Made by a program: the position numbers and the translations under genes. Under the pieces are notes generated by a model. It made no database searches. It was not told the DNA's origin and was given only the letters and a program-made list of their open reading frames with translations. A stretch of DNA of 32,648 bases from Desulfuromonadales bacterium (GTDB lineage Bacteria; Desulfobacterota; Desulfuromonadia; Geobacterales; Pseudopelobacteraceae). How positions within the stretch are numbered: position 1 is the stretch's first letter; each line of letters starts with the position of its first letter. This document shows positions 16,681 to 25,155 of this stretch, in pieces. The DNA is taken from positions 1 to 32,648 of the forward strand of contig DUZS01000034.1 in the NCBI GenBank assembly GCA_013349405.1, given 5' to 3'.

Positions 16681-17685
16681 CTATTTTCCCGCTGCGTAGA
16701 TCTGGTCAAAGGTGCCACCATCGGCAAAGTGTGTTTTCTGTGCTTTCTGCCAACCGCCAAAGGCCTTGTCGTCAATTTTGTAGAGCTTGACTTTGGCCAG
16801 TTTGGTCGGAATCTTGCTGTTTATCGGGCGATAGTAGTGCCTGGCAGCAATTTTCTGTCCTTCATCGCTGTAGAGGTAGTTTAAATACGCCTCAGCCACT
16901 TTGCGGGTACCGTGTTTGTCGGCAACCTTATCAATGACGGTTACCGGTGGCTCGGCCAATATGCTTTCCGACGGAGTGACAACATCAAACTTATCCGGCC
17001 CCAGTTCGTTGATGGCGAGATATGCTTCGTTCTCCCAGGCCAGCAGGACATCGCCGATTCCTCGCTGTACAAAGGTGTTCGTTGAGCCACGGGCACCGGA
17101 ATCAAGTACCGGAACATTTTTGAGGAGCTTTGAGACAAATTCTTTTGCTTTGGCTTCGTTACCACCCGGCTGATGAAGCGCAAAGGCCCAGGCAGCGAGG
17201 TAATTCCAGCGGGCACCGCCGGATGTTTTGGGATTCGGGGTAATAACAGCGACACCCGGCTTGATCAGGTCATCCCAGTTTTTAATCTTCCTGGGGTTTC
17301 CCTTGCGCACGAGGAATACGATGGTTGATGTGTACGGTGAGCTGTTGTGGGGCAGCTCTTTCTGCCACCCCGGCTTGATCAGTCCCTTTTCGGCGATGGC
17401 GTCTATGTCAAAGGCAAGGGCCAACGTAACAACATCAGCCTCAAGGCCATCAATAACCGACCGTGCCTGTTTCCCGGAACCGCCGTGTGATTGCTTAACC
17501 GTAACAGTATCCCCGGTTTTCCCTTTCCAGTATGCCGCAAAGGACTTGTTGAAGTCCGAGTAGAGTTCACGGGTCGGGTCGTAGGATACGTTGAGCAGGG
17601 TAATGTCGGCTGCAAGGGCGGCTGTTGATACGGATAATGTCAGAACCAGTGCAGTGAGGGTTGTTGTGATGATCTTTGTGTTCAT
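16681..17685 (-). CDS. sbp: periplasmic sulfate-binding protein (Sbp)
   Basis: A 334-residue exported binding protein that captures sulfate and delivers it to CysT/CysW. It has a signal peptide of about 25 residues with cleavage near AALAADI, then the family hallmark [10 protein letters not shown]. The anion-binding [12 protein letters not shown] and the RGSTNTF segment are present. First gene of the sbp-cysTWA-cysH set, with AAGGAAAAG as ribosome binding site and its own promoter about 150 bases upstream. Confidence 0.95.
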   Translation of the reverse strand: MNTKIITTTLTALVLTLSVSTAALAADITLLNVSYDPTRELYSDFNKSFAAYWKGKTGDTVTVKQSHGGSGKQARSVIDGLEADVVTLALAFDIDAIAEKGLIKPGWQKELPHNSSPYTSTIVFLVRKGNPRKIKNWDDLIKPGVAVITPNPKTSGGARWNYLAAWAFALHQPGGNEAKAKEFVSKLLKNVPVLDSGARGSTNTFVQRGIGDVLLAWENEAYLAINELGPDKFDVVTPSESILAEPPVTVIDKVADKHGTRKVAEAYLNYLYSDEGQKIAARHYYRPINSKIPTKLAKVKLYKIDDKAFGGWQKAQKTHFADGGTFDQIYAAGK

Positions 17686-17840
17686 GTTCTTTTCCTTTAT
17701 TTTAAATCCATAGTTTTTGTAGATATTTGTTTGAAAAAAAAGCAGCGGGATCTAACGATTTATTTTTCGTCTGTTCTTCGACAGGTCAGACCATTGTATT
17801 TTTTCTGCATCAGAATCCTCCACAACAAAAATGTTTTCAG

Positions 17841-17869
17841 ATAATGCCGCAACGAACCAGAGCTGTCAA
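17841..17869 (-). promoter_or_regulatory. sigma70-type promoter for sbp-cysTWA
   Basis: On the minus strand TTGACA (17864-17869) and CATTAT (17841-17846) are separated by exactly 17 bases. Transcription would start near 17834, leaving an untranslated leader of about 150 bases before sbp. The leader contains a run of eight U (near 17734-17741) without a convincing preceding stem. CTATAG lies upstream of the promoter at 17886-17891. Confidence 0.65.
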
Positions 17870-18056
17870 GATTTATTTTATTTATCTATAGATTTTATAT
17901 TTATTAGTGCGTCCTCTGGAACAAGCTTACATTCTCTAATGTCCTCCCGCAAAAACCCCTCATCGCTATTCAGGACAGCATTTAACAGGTTCTTCCCTGT
18001 CATTCGCCCGCCATGTTCGGCTTCTGTTTATAGACAATGGCGCTGCTCAGCAGTTG

Positions 18057-18158
18057 TCAAAGAGCCGCTGCGAAAATCCCGGCGCCACGGTTGGCGATGA
18101 TGACCATCTGCAGCAACTCAGGGCGCTCTTTGCGCTCCTCTACGGTAAGCTTTTTCAT
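18057..18158 (-). CDS. 33-residue ORF downstream of the tandem rhodanese gene
   Basis: Starts MKKLTVEERKERPEL and ends GAGIFAAAL. The N-terminal half is charged and helical and the C-terminal half hydrophobic. It begins 32 bases after the rhodanese stop in the same direction, with AAGG about 11 bases before the ATG, and ends before the sbp promoter. No family recognised; coding status needs comparison with relatives. Confidence 0.4.
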   Translation of the reverse strand: MKKLTVEERKERPELLQMVIIANRGAGIFAAAL

Positions 18159-18190
18159 GTTTGAGAATACCTTGTCGAAATGAATCGCCG

Positions 18191-18967
18191 TCAATACAAT
18201 TTGTACCCGCCTGCCCGTGACAACTCAACAGGAAGCTTCGCCGCCTGCCAGTCGGCAAAGAGCATCTGCACAATATTCGGATAAGCCAGTTTCTGCAGTT
18301 TGCGATAGGCATTGTAGCTGCGCCCGCCGGAATTGCAGTAGACAACAATCTGCTTGTTCTTATCCAGCACGCCCGAGCCGGCAGCAAAGACTTCAACGGG
18401 GATGTTGATCGCACCCGGCACATGCCCTTCGGCAAACTCCGTGGCATCACGCACATCAACAACCGTCAGAGTTGTCGGTGCACTGTCCAGCAGCGCCTTG
18501 ACAACCACCGGTTTGATCATGCTGGTCTTCACGGTTTTATTGTATTCCGGTCCGGTATAGATGGAGTACCCCTTTTCTTCCCAGACCGGCATACCGTCAG
18601 CATAGACAGACACGTCTTTGTAGCCGTTATCTATGGCTATCTTCGCCGACTTGCCGCTCTTACCGCATTTCACTCCGTTGCAATAGAATACCAGCCTGGC
18701 TTCTTTTGCCGCCGGGAGCAGCGTGGCGTCCTTCTCAAGTTTTGCCAGCGGAATGCTGAGAGCGCTTTTGATGTGGACTTCCTGATATTCTTCGGCACTC
18801 CGGGCATCAATAACAACCAGACCGGTTGTTTCCTGATCAATCAGTGCTTTGAGCTCCTCACTGGTAACGACTTTGAAGGGATCTTTGCCTTTCTCTGCAG
18901 CAACAGCAAACGAGCACCACATACTCATAGCCAACATCACGGCACATCCGTAATGAAACAGTTTCAT
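18191..18967 (-). CDS. exported protein with two rhodanese domains
   Basis: A 258-residue periplasmic protein with a signal peptide (cleavage near AVAAEKG). Two rhodanese (sulfurtransferase) domains follow, at about 32-137 and 150-252. The first has its active-site cysteine in FYCNGVKCGKSG (C96, with C101 in the loop), the second in VVYCNSGGRS (C211). Rhodaneses carry a persulfide on this cysteine and move sulfane sulfur to thiols or cyanide. E. coli YnjE, also an exported multi-rhodanese protein, is encoded near ydjXYZ, so the neighbourhood here is comparable. It follows the YdjY-like gene by 61 bases. Confidence 0.88.
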   Translation of the reverse strand: MKLFHYGCAVMLAMSMWCSFAVAAEKGKDPFKVVTSEELKALIDQETTGLVVIDARSAEEYQEVHIKSALSIPLAKLEKDATLLPAAKEARLVFYCNGVKCGKSGKSAKIAIDNGYKDVSVYADGMPVWEEKGYSIYTGPEYNKTVKTSMIKPVVVKALLDSAPTTLTVVDVRDATEFAEGHVPGAINIPVEVFAAGSGVLDKNKQIVVYCNSGGRSYNAYRKLQKLAYPNIVQMLFADWQAAKLPVELSRAGGYKLY

Positions 18968-19028
18968 AATAACGTCTCCTATGTTTTTCGTTGATGAGTT
19001 AAACCACTATAATTATTAATTTTACGAC

Positions 19029-19766
19029 CTATTTGCCGTATACCGATTTCATTACAATCTCTACTTTTGTACCAGGTGGCGGCATTTTGTTCCAATCGAA
19101 ACGGAAGTAATTTTTGGTTTCTTTCAGCGGGAGCGAGTTATCAGCAATAATGCCGCCATTACAACCTGACGGGCAGACAATGCAGCCGGATGCAAAGTTG
19201 ATCGCTTCTGCGGTGCCATGGTACACAAAATGCGGCGTATAGGGCTTGATAACATCTTTGCCGTCAACCGTAATCTTTTCCTCGATCAAATCTTCAATAG
19301 CAACATTCACCATTTTTCCGTCCTTTTTCCAGCGGACAGAAACAAGCAACGGATCACCATCAAGATAATCATCTTTCTGAGTAGTAGACTTCAGTCCAGA
19401 GCGTTCTTTTACCTCCGTCATCGGAATCTGGCGGCGTGATTTAATTCCCACCGATTTAATGGATTTATCAATTTCAGTGCGGTTCACTTCGGTGGAAAAT
19501 ATGAAAAAAGGTGCCATTTTCCCGTCCTTTGATCCGAAGAACGCCTGGAAGCGTCTGCCCCAATCGCAGACTGATGGTTGGGAACAGTCTTTTAGTACCG
19601 TTGAGGTGACGCGCACCTCGCTTGACTTCTGATCAACCGTCATGGTGTCGCTTGCCGATTTAACCGTTGTTACAGCAGTTGGTTTCTGCTTGGCAGCAGC
19701 AACCGGAAATGCAAGAGAGAGACAGAGTGAAGCGAGCAGCAGTGAACGAAGTACAAATGTGACCAT
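19029..19766 (-). CDS. YdjY-like exported protein
   Basis: A 245-residue protein from ATG 19766, with GGAGG upstream; the longer frame overlaps the preceding gene and is rejected. Residues 1-24 are a signal peptide (cleavage near PVAAAKQ). The body shows the pattern I associate with YdjY-domain proteins: FFIFSTEVNRTEIDKSIKSV, then a VSVRWKKDG strand and an FVYHGT segment. It has two cysteine clusters, DCSQPSVCDW and GCIVCPSGC, which could hold a metal or form disulfides. It is preceded by a TVP38 (YdjX/YdjZ-type) fusion and followed by a rhodanese, the same partners as in E. coli ydjXYZ/ynjE. The biochemical role of YdjY is not known. Confidence 0.65.
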   Translation of the reverse strand: MVTFVLRSLLLASLCLSLAFPVAAAKQKPTAVTTVKSASDTMTVDQKSSEVRVTSTVLKDCSQPSVCDWGRRFQAFFGSKDGKMAPFFIFSTEVNRTEIDKSIKSVGIKSRRQIPMTEVKERSGLKSTTQKDDYLDGDPLLVSVRWKKDGKMVNVAIEDLIEEKITVDGKDVIKPYTPHFVYHGTAEAINFASGCIVCPSGCNGGIIADNSLPLKETKNYFRFDWNKMPPPGTKVEIVMKSVYGK

Positions 19767-19783
19767 GTGAAACCTCCGGTAAT

Positions 19784-22216
19784 TTATTGTGTTACAACAG
19801 ACATGAGAATACGGACGGCAAGTGCGGCCGCGATAATAGACAATTGACGGATCGGCGGTACACGCAGCACCCCGATCAAGAGGCCGCACGGCAGCAGCGG
19901 GACAGCCGGAATTGCGGTCAGCACAGCGGTCGACCACATGGCCAAAGGAGATGAGGGAGTCAACGGCTCGACACCTTTTTGCCGGTTGTAGAGCGGCAGC
20001 AGATCACCCAGCAGCATTCGGCCACATGCGACCGCCAAGCCGGTGGCAACAAGAGCGGCACTTCCTGAATAGAGAAGCCCTGTTGCAGTACCGAAAGCTG
20101 AATTAAACGCGGCAACAGAGTTCAAAGATGAAAATGGAAATGCAAATGTCTGCATTGCCTGACTGAGCAGTGCAATCCCGGCGCCCCTCACATTGGACAT
20201 TGGCCGCAGATATTCGATGAACCCGGCCAGGTCGGCATCCCTGAGACGACTTGCAATAAAAAGCAGATTGAATTCGAAGGTATACAGATAGGCATCGAGC
20301 GCCCAGAAAAACTTCCGGATCAGGGCATAGACAGCCAGAGAGAGCATACCGAGTGACCCAATAACAAGCGCTTTTTGCTGTAAACTGTTCTTCAGGCTCC
20401 AGGGCCTCGCCGGCCGCAGTTCCTGTTTTTCGCGGTTCTTGTACCATCGAGCCAGCTTCGGCATGGTGGAAACAGCAACGATCAATATGATCCCGATAAA
20501 AAACTCGCGGGAGACCTTTCCCTTGAGCAGTCCCAGCAATGAACTGGAAAAGGTAATAAAGGCAATTGTGCCTGGCAGCATGAAAATAAAAGTAGCGATG
20601 GCATAGTGCAGAAACGGGATTTTGGTCAGTCCGAAAGCAAAATTAAGCAGATTGAAGGGGAACAGCGGGATCAGCCGGGTAAACGCGACCGCCTTCCAGC
20701 CGTTTTGGGCGGTCTCGCTGTCAAGCTTGCTCCAGCGCGATCCTACAAGGCGGCGCTCCACCCAACCCCGGGCGGCATAACGGGCAAACAGAAAAGCCAC
20801 ACAGGCCCCCAGTGTCGCGCCTACAATGGTATAAACGACTCCCCAGATCGGCCCGAAGACGGTTGCTCCCGCTATGCTGATTGGCAAACCGGGCAGCATC
20901 AGCGCGGGAGCAATCGTGTAGAACGCGATGTAAATCAGTGGTGCAATAACACCAAAGCTCGCAAAGAGTGCCCGCAGTTTATCAGGCTCAAGATACTGAC
21001 CGACGCCACTGGCACGAACCAGAAATATGATAGCTATCATGGACGAGAGGAACAGCAGCGGCCGGAGTATTCCGGAGCCGGTACCGCTCAATACGATCCT
21101 CTCTCTAGTAATGAGTGCCGGAACTATTTTCTTGAAGCGGGATTTAAGCCGCAAACGATTGAGATAAGTCATTGGACCTGATGATGGTTTCGGTGTGTTG
21201 AAAATGACATCGAGTACGTGGTTGACTTTCAGGCGCTTGCCAAGGTAATTGGCACATCCGGCACAGTATGTAATAACCTCGCGGCCAGCCGCTTCTCCGA
21301 CACGACGCTCGCCCCAGCCATCCGCCAGATGCGGAGCCAGTGCCCCGACCGTTCCCCCTTCACCGCAGCAAAGCGCTGACCTGCGTGTATGCGGCATCTC
21401 CTCAATCACGCGACCGGACCCGACAATCAGCGAGCGTGCTGCTCTCTGCGGTGCGGAAGAGAAGCGAACCACGCAGGGGTCGTGAATTGTTACGGTGGCC
21501 GGGTGAGTTTCCTCATCATGAACCGGCAGCGTCTCGGCAAGTGTTTCGTACACCGTTTCCGTCTTAAGCCGGGGGGCGTATTCAGAAAATAGTTTGTAGC
21601 AATTGGGGCAGGCAACGAGAATCCGTTGCACTCCGTTGGCTTCCAACCATACCGCCATCTCGCCGAACATTTCCTGGAAAAACTGCTGCCGACCCAGGTC
21701 GTGAGAAGGCTTGCTGCAGCAATCCATTACCAGGCCAAGAGCAGGAATTGCTTCCTTCAACTTCTCATAGACCGCCAGAGTCGCTGCGGGTCGCGTGCCG
21801 GGGAGAGCGCATCCCGGAAAGAAAACTGTCGTACACCCCACCGGTAGCCCATACCAACTGAAGCGCCGTGACATCCCGGTCCGTTCGTAGCCGATAAGCC
21901 CCTTGTGTTCGGGGAAGTTACCATGGCCACGCTCCACAGCTTCTCGGCGCATTTCCAGAAAGAGCGTATGCGGGTAGAGACCTTCCGGACAGACGGCGCT
22001 GCAGAGTCCACAGAGGCTGCACTCAAAGCAGACGACATTTTTTTTCGGATCATCAGAGTCATAAGAGCGGATAATTTCGCGCGGCGAGCCGTACAGCTTT
22101 AAGAATCCGCACTCACTTACGCAGACACCGCAACCGGTGCATCCGCCAATTTCATCTGCCAGCATCTCCTTCAATGCCGGACGCAGCTCCCTGGTGTCAC
22201 TCAAAGGCACACTCAT
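19784..22216 (-). CDS. fusion of a 2x[4Fe-4S]/CCG-domain electron-transfer module with TVP38/TMEM64 membrane domains
   Basis: An 810-residue inner-membrane protein. Starting from ATG 22216: a ferredoxin-like domain with two [4Fe-4S] motifs, CTGCGVCVSEC (26-36) and CSLCGLCSAVCP (66-77); two cysteine-rich CCG domains as in HdrD/GlpC/LutA (FFPGCALPG...MDCCSKP...CPNCY, about 132-208; HDPC...ALCCGEGG...CAGC, about 245-322); a first helix near 385; then a TVP38/TMEM64 (SNARE-associated, DedA-related) domain at about 420-575 with the LPGLPISIAGATVFGPIWG signature and FTRLIPLFPFNLLNF; then a second, more diverged hydrophobic TVP38-like half (about 650-810). The ATG overlaps the stop of the rhodanese-like gene (ATGA). 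The layout suggests a membrane complex that moves electrons for sulfur chemistry, as inference only. It combines in one chain what E. coli has as YdjX and YdjZ, plus the Fe-S part. Confidence 0.88.
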   Translation of the reverse strand: MSVPLSDTRELRPALKEMLADEIGGCTGCGVCVSECGFLKLYGSPREIIRSYDSDDPKKNVVCFECSLCGLCSAVCPEGLYPHTLFLEMRREAVERGHGNFPEHKGLIGYERTGMSRRFSWYGLPVGCTTVFFPGCALPGTRPAATLAVYEKLKEAIPALGLVMDCCSKPSHDLGRQQFFQEMFGEMAVWLEANGVQRILVACPNCYKLFSEYAPRLKTETVYETLAETLPVHDEETHPATVTIHDPCVVRFSSAPQRAARSLIVGSGRVIEEMPHTRRSALCCGEGGTVGALAPHLADGWGERRVGEAAGREVITYCAGCANYLGKRLKVNHVLDVIFNTPKPSSGPMTYLNRLRLKSRFKKIVPALITRERIVLSGTGSGILRPLLFLSSMIAIIFLVRASGVGQYLEPDKLRALFASFGVIAPLIYIAFYTIAPALMLPGLPISIAGATVFGPIWGVVYTIVGATLGACVAFLFARYAARGWVERRLVGSRWSKLDSETAQNGWKAVAFTRLIPLFPFNLLNFAFGLTKIPFLHYAIATFIFMLPGTIAFITFSSSLLGLLKGKVSREFFIGIILIVAVSTMPKLARWYKNREKQELRPARPWSLKNSLQQKALVIGSLGMLSLAVYALIRKFFWALDAYLYTFEFNLLFIASRLRDADLAGFIEYLRPMSNVRGAGIALLSQAMQTFAFPFSSLNSVAAFNSAFGTATGLLYSGSAALVATGLAVACGRMLLGDLLPLYNRQKGVEPLTPSSPLAMWSTAVLTAIPAVPLLPCGLLIGVLRVPPIRQLSIIAAALAVRILMSVVTQ

Positions 22217-22632
22217 TGAGATACGCCCTGCAGCGATGATGGTTTGCAGCAATCACAGGCAGTCTTTTTAGCGGCCGCTTCCATGCCCCCCTCCAGCAGC
22301 ATAACCCGTGAACGCTTCACGCCACCGCGCACAAGCAGTTCTGTCGCCTGAAGAGCGTCATCACCACCGTTTGCGCTTACCACAACAACCTTGCCTTTGG
22401 CAGATCGCAGCCGGGCGGCGATTTTCTTCAGACGGAGCGGATCGTTGCCGGAAGCAAGCGAATCCGAGTAATTGTGTTCCCGGAAACCTTCCGGACTCTG
22501 GATATCAACTATCGAAAGCTTCTGCTTCGCTTTGATCCATGACGAAAGTTCGTTATGACAAACTGTTGGAACCTGGCCTGCACAAAGGATGAAAGGAATA
22601 AAAATCAAGATCAATATAACTATATGCCTCAC
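22213..22632 (-). CDS. rhodanese-like exported protein lacking the catalytic cysteine
   Basis: A 139-residue protein starting at GTG 22632 with AAGGGGC upstream. Residues 1-18 form a signal peptide. A single rhodanese-type fold is suggested by LSIVDIQSPEGFREHNYSDSL, KGKVVVVSANGGDDA and VMLLEGGMEAA. The loop that should start with the sulfur-carrying Cys (usually V-V-Y-C-x-x-G-x-R) reads S-A-N-G-G-D-D, so ordinary sulfurtransferase activity is unlikely. The tail carries a CDCC motif, which might have taken over a thiol or metal role. First gene of the leftward sulfur operon and divergent to the LysR gene. Confidence 0.7.
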   Translation of the reverse strand: MRHIVILILIFIPFILCAGQVPTVCHNELSSWIKAKQKLSIVDIQSPEGFREHNYSDSLASGNDPLRLKKIAARLRSAKGKVVVVSANGGDDALQATELLVRGGVKRSRVMLLEGGMEAAAKKTACDCCKPSSLQGVSQ

Positions 22633-22787
22633 AAAGCAGCCCCTTTGTTTGTTGAGTTAACAGATTGCTCAGTCCGCGAACCGGAATATTACTTGCCACC
22701 TACCGTAAACTCCTTATCCCCGTTTGCTGAAATGTACGGTAAAAAGGTTAACCAATTGCTCATTTAAAGTGGTATTCTTATACTAAT

Positions 22788-22797
22788 TTACGCGTAA
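22788..22797. promoter_or_regulatory. palindrome in the rhodanese/LysR divergent region
   Basis: A perfect 10-bp palindrome, TTACGCGTAA, lies in the 227 bases between two divergent genes; a second one, GGTTAACC, is at 22746-22753. LysR-type regulators usually bind dyads between themselves and a divergent target, so either is a candidate site. Confidence 0.35.
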
Positions 22798-22859
22798 GTC
22801 AAATTGATATATTCGATATTTTCGATGACTTGAATTGGTTTTTACGATACTATCTCCGC

Positions 22860-23753
22860 ATGAATATCAAACAGCTTGAAATTTTCGTAACCATCGCCAC
22901 GTCCGGCAGCTTTTCAAAAGGCGCTGAGGCGGCCTGCATTACCCAATCGACCGCCAGCCAGCATATTGCGACGCTGGAGGATCTCTGCGGAGTCCGGCTG
23001 CTCGATCGTACCGGACGGGGAGCTGTGCCGACCGATGCGGGGAAAGTCATGCTCGCCCACGCACAGCAGGTTCTCAAGTCGCTCAAAAAGACTGAACAGG
23101 CCATGCTGCAGTTCCGTCAGGCTGATGGTGTCGAACTCTGCGTCGGTGGCAGCTCGATTCCCGGCACATACCTGCTGCCAAAAGCGATTGCGGCGCTCCG
23201 TGTCAGTGATCCGGGAATTACCGTAAAGGCTGAGATCGGTGACAGTAAAGAGATTCTTGAAAAACTGCTTGAAGAACAGATCGAGATCGGGATCGTCGGA
23301 TCGACGGCAGATGATAAGCTGTTCACATCGGAAGCTCTCGGCCACGATGTAATTCTCATGGTCGCTCGAAAAGGCCACGGTTGGTGTAACCGTGCGGAAG
23401 TTCCGCTGGAAGAGCTCCTCTCAGAACCGGTAATCATGCGTGAAAAAGGCTCCGGAACCAATGATGTTGTCGATGCCGCGCTCAGGCAGTATGGCATCAA
23501 AACAGGTGACTTGAAGGTGTGTACAACCATATCGAGCAGCGAAGCGATACGGCAGGCGGTATTAGCGGGTTGTGGTGTGGCGTTTATTTCTGAAATGGCT
23601 GTTCGTGAAGAGCTGAAGAGCGGGGAGCTGGTGGCGATTAATCTGGCAGGACTGGCTATAACCCGCAGTTTTTATCTGGTATCCAGAAAAGGAAGGACTC
23701 TTTCTCCCGCAGCGGCAGCATTTTCACTCACGGTGCGAAAGGAAAACGTATGA
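22860..23753 (+). CDS. LysR-family transcriptional regulator, CysB/CysL-like
   Basis: A 297-residue regulator: an N-terminal winged helix-turn-helix (residues 1-60, with GSFSKGAEAACITQSTASQHIATLE) and a C-terminal effector-binding domain of periplasmic-binding-protein fold (about 90-290, with SSIPGTYLLPKAIAAL). It is divergent to the rhodanese/TVP38/YdjY genes, the usual position for the regulator of those genes. The effector is not known; with sulfur genes next to it, O-acetylserine or a sulfur compound is a reasonable guess. Start chosen at 22860 (MNIKQLEIF), the standard LysR N-terminus; an upstream TTG would add 10 residues. Its TGA overlaps the start of the lhgO-like gene. Confidence 0.9.
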   Translation: MNIKQLEIFVTIATSGSFSKGAEAACITQSTASQHIATLEDLCGVRLLDRTGRGAVPTDAGKVMLAHAQQVLKSLKKTEQAMLQFRQADGVELCVGGSSIPGTYLLPKAIAALRVSDPGITVKAEIGDSKEILEKLLEEQIEIGIVGSTADDKLFTSEALGHDVILMVARKGHGWCNRAEVPLEELLSEPVIMREKGSGTNDVVDAALRQYGIKTGDLKVCTTISSSEAIRQAVLAGCGVAFISEMAVREELKSGELVAINLAGLAITRSFYLVSRKGRTLSPAAAAFSLTVRKENV

Positions 23754-24949
23754 CGTACGACTTTATCGTGATCGGCGCCGGAATAATCGGCGTATCAACC
23801 GCCTGGCAGCTGCAGCGGGCTTTTCCCGGCAGTTCGGTACTGATAGTGGAGAAAGAGTCACGCCCGGCCTGCCATCAGACCGGGCGCAACTCCGGTGTTA
23901 TCCACGCTGGCGTTTATTATACGCCGGGAAGCCTGAAAGCGCGGTTCTGCAAGGAAGGGAATATCGCAACGAAACAATTTTGCAGCGATCACGGCATCAG
24001 GTTTGAGCAGTGCGGCAAACTGCTGGTGGCGACTAACGAACAGGAGCAGGGGCGAATGGCAGCGCTGGTAACCCGTTGTGCCGAGAACGAAATACCGGTT
24101 GAACAGCTTTCTGCCAGGCAGTTGAAAGAATGTGAACCGAATATTTCCGGAGTCGGTGCGCTGCTGGTACCGTCTACCGGCATTGTCAGCTACAGCGAAA
24201 TTACCCAAAAAATGGCCGAACTGGTGGCGCAAGGTGGCGGCGAGGTCCGCTATAACTGCAGAGTTGAGGCCATACAGGAACAGCCGGACCAAATTACCGT
24301 GGCTACCTCCAGCGGCAGTTTTTCCGGGCGTTATCTGGTGGCCTGCGCCGGGGTCATGGCTGACCGGATCGTCACAATGATGGGACTTGCACCGGAGTTT
24401 AAAATTATTCCCTTTCGCGGTGATTACTTTCTGCTGGCGGAAAAGCATAACCGGATCGTCAATCACCTGATCTACCCGATCCCTGATCCGGAACTTCCCT
24501 TCCTCGGTGTGCATCTCACCCGCATGATCGACGGGACGGTCACCGTTGGGCCCAATGCGGTCCTCGCCTTCAAGCGCGAAGGGTATGGCAGGTTCGATTT
24601 CAGCCTGAGCGACACGGTCGAGATGCTTACCTATCCCGGGCTGCTCAAGGTTCTCTATAAGAATTTTTCCGTGAGCCTTGTTGAGTTGAAAAACGCGCTG
24701 TACAAAGGGGGATATCTGGAGCTGGTGCGCAAATACTGCCCCTCTCTTTCCGTTGATGATCTGCGCGACTTTCCCGCCGGTATCCGAGCGCAGGCGGTCA
24801 GCAGAGACGGCACACTGGTACACGATTTCCTGTTTGTTACCGGCAGGCGTGCTCTGGCGGTCTGCAACGCGCCTTCACCGGCGGCAACGTCAGCAATTCC
24901 GATCGGTGGCTATATTGTGGAGAAAGTCAGGAAGCTGGTGAAGGGGTAA
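23750..24949 (+). CDS. lhgO: L-2-hydroxyglutarate oxidase/dehydrogenase-like FAD protein
   Basis: A 399-residue FAD-dependent oxidoreductase of the DAO family, nearest in pattern to LhgO (YgaF), which oxidises L-2-hydroxyglutarate to 2-oxoglutarate and passes electrons to the membrane quinone pool. Seen: the FAD-binding DFIVIGAGIIGVSTAW (4-19), the LhgO hallmark GRNSGVIHAGVYYTPGSLKA, the RGDYFLL strand and the C-terminal FAD-contact region with NAPSPAATSAIPIGGYI. Coupled to the LysR gene by an ATGA overlap, so it is probably expressed with it. Why it is paired with a sulfur-region regulator is unclear. Confidence 0.9.
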   Translation: MTYDFIVIGAGIIGVSTAWQLQRAFPGSSVLIVEKESRPACHQTGRNSGVIHAGVYYTPGSLKARFCKEGNIATKQFCSDHGIRFEQCGKLLVATNEQEQGRMAALVTRCAENEIPVEQLSARQLKECEPNISGVGALLVPSTGIVSYSEITQKMAELVAQGGGEVRYNCRVEAIQEQPDQITVATSSGSFSGRYLVACAGVMADRIVTMMGLAPEFKIIPFRGDYFLLAEKHNRIVNHLIYPIPDPELPFLGVHLTRMIDGTVTVGPNAVLAFKREGYGRFDFSLSDTVEMLTYPGLLKVLYKNFSVSLVELKNALYKGGYLELVRKYCPSLSVDDLRDFPAGIRAQAVSRDGTLVHDFLFVTGRRALAVCNAPSPAATSAIPIGGYIVEKVRKLVKG

Positions 24950-24954
24950 TCCTG

Positions 24955-25125
24955 GTGAGTAGGTTGTGCGTGGCTGATGAAACCGAAATTTCATTCAAGG
25001 AGCTTCAAACAATATACCAGCTCTTACTGGCTGAGAACCGGTTTTTGAAAGCAGAACCCACCACAAATATCTCCAATGCATTTTTCGACGAAAGTGTCAT
25101 TAAAAATCATTTATTCCTAAAATGA
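24955..25125 (+). CDS. unknown 56-residue ORF, possibly a gene remnant
   Basis: Runs from GTG 24955, five bases after the lhgO stop, to TGA 25125. It includes a coiled-coil-like stretch (ISFKELQTIYQLLLAENRF). No family recognised and no clear ribosome binding site. It could be a real small protein or the N-terminal stub of a longer lost gene at the edge of the accessory island. Confidence 0.25.
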   Translation: MSRLCVADETEISFKELQTIYQLLLAENRFLKAEPTTNISNAFFDESVIKNHLFLK

Positions 25126-25155
25126 TTTGCTTTTCGGCGCTTGCGCAAGTATTGT

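Noticed and set aside
17686-17834. sbp leader as a riboswitch or attenuator
   Set aside because: A run of eight U is present but without a strong stem before it, and no known sulfur riboswitch (SAM type) pattern is visible.
23858-24823. Minus-strand ORF of 321 codons across lhgO
   Set aside because: Antisense to a complete FAD oxidoreductase gene; no domain seen.
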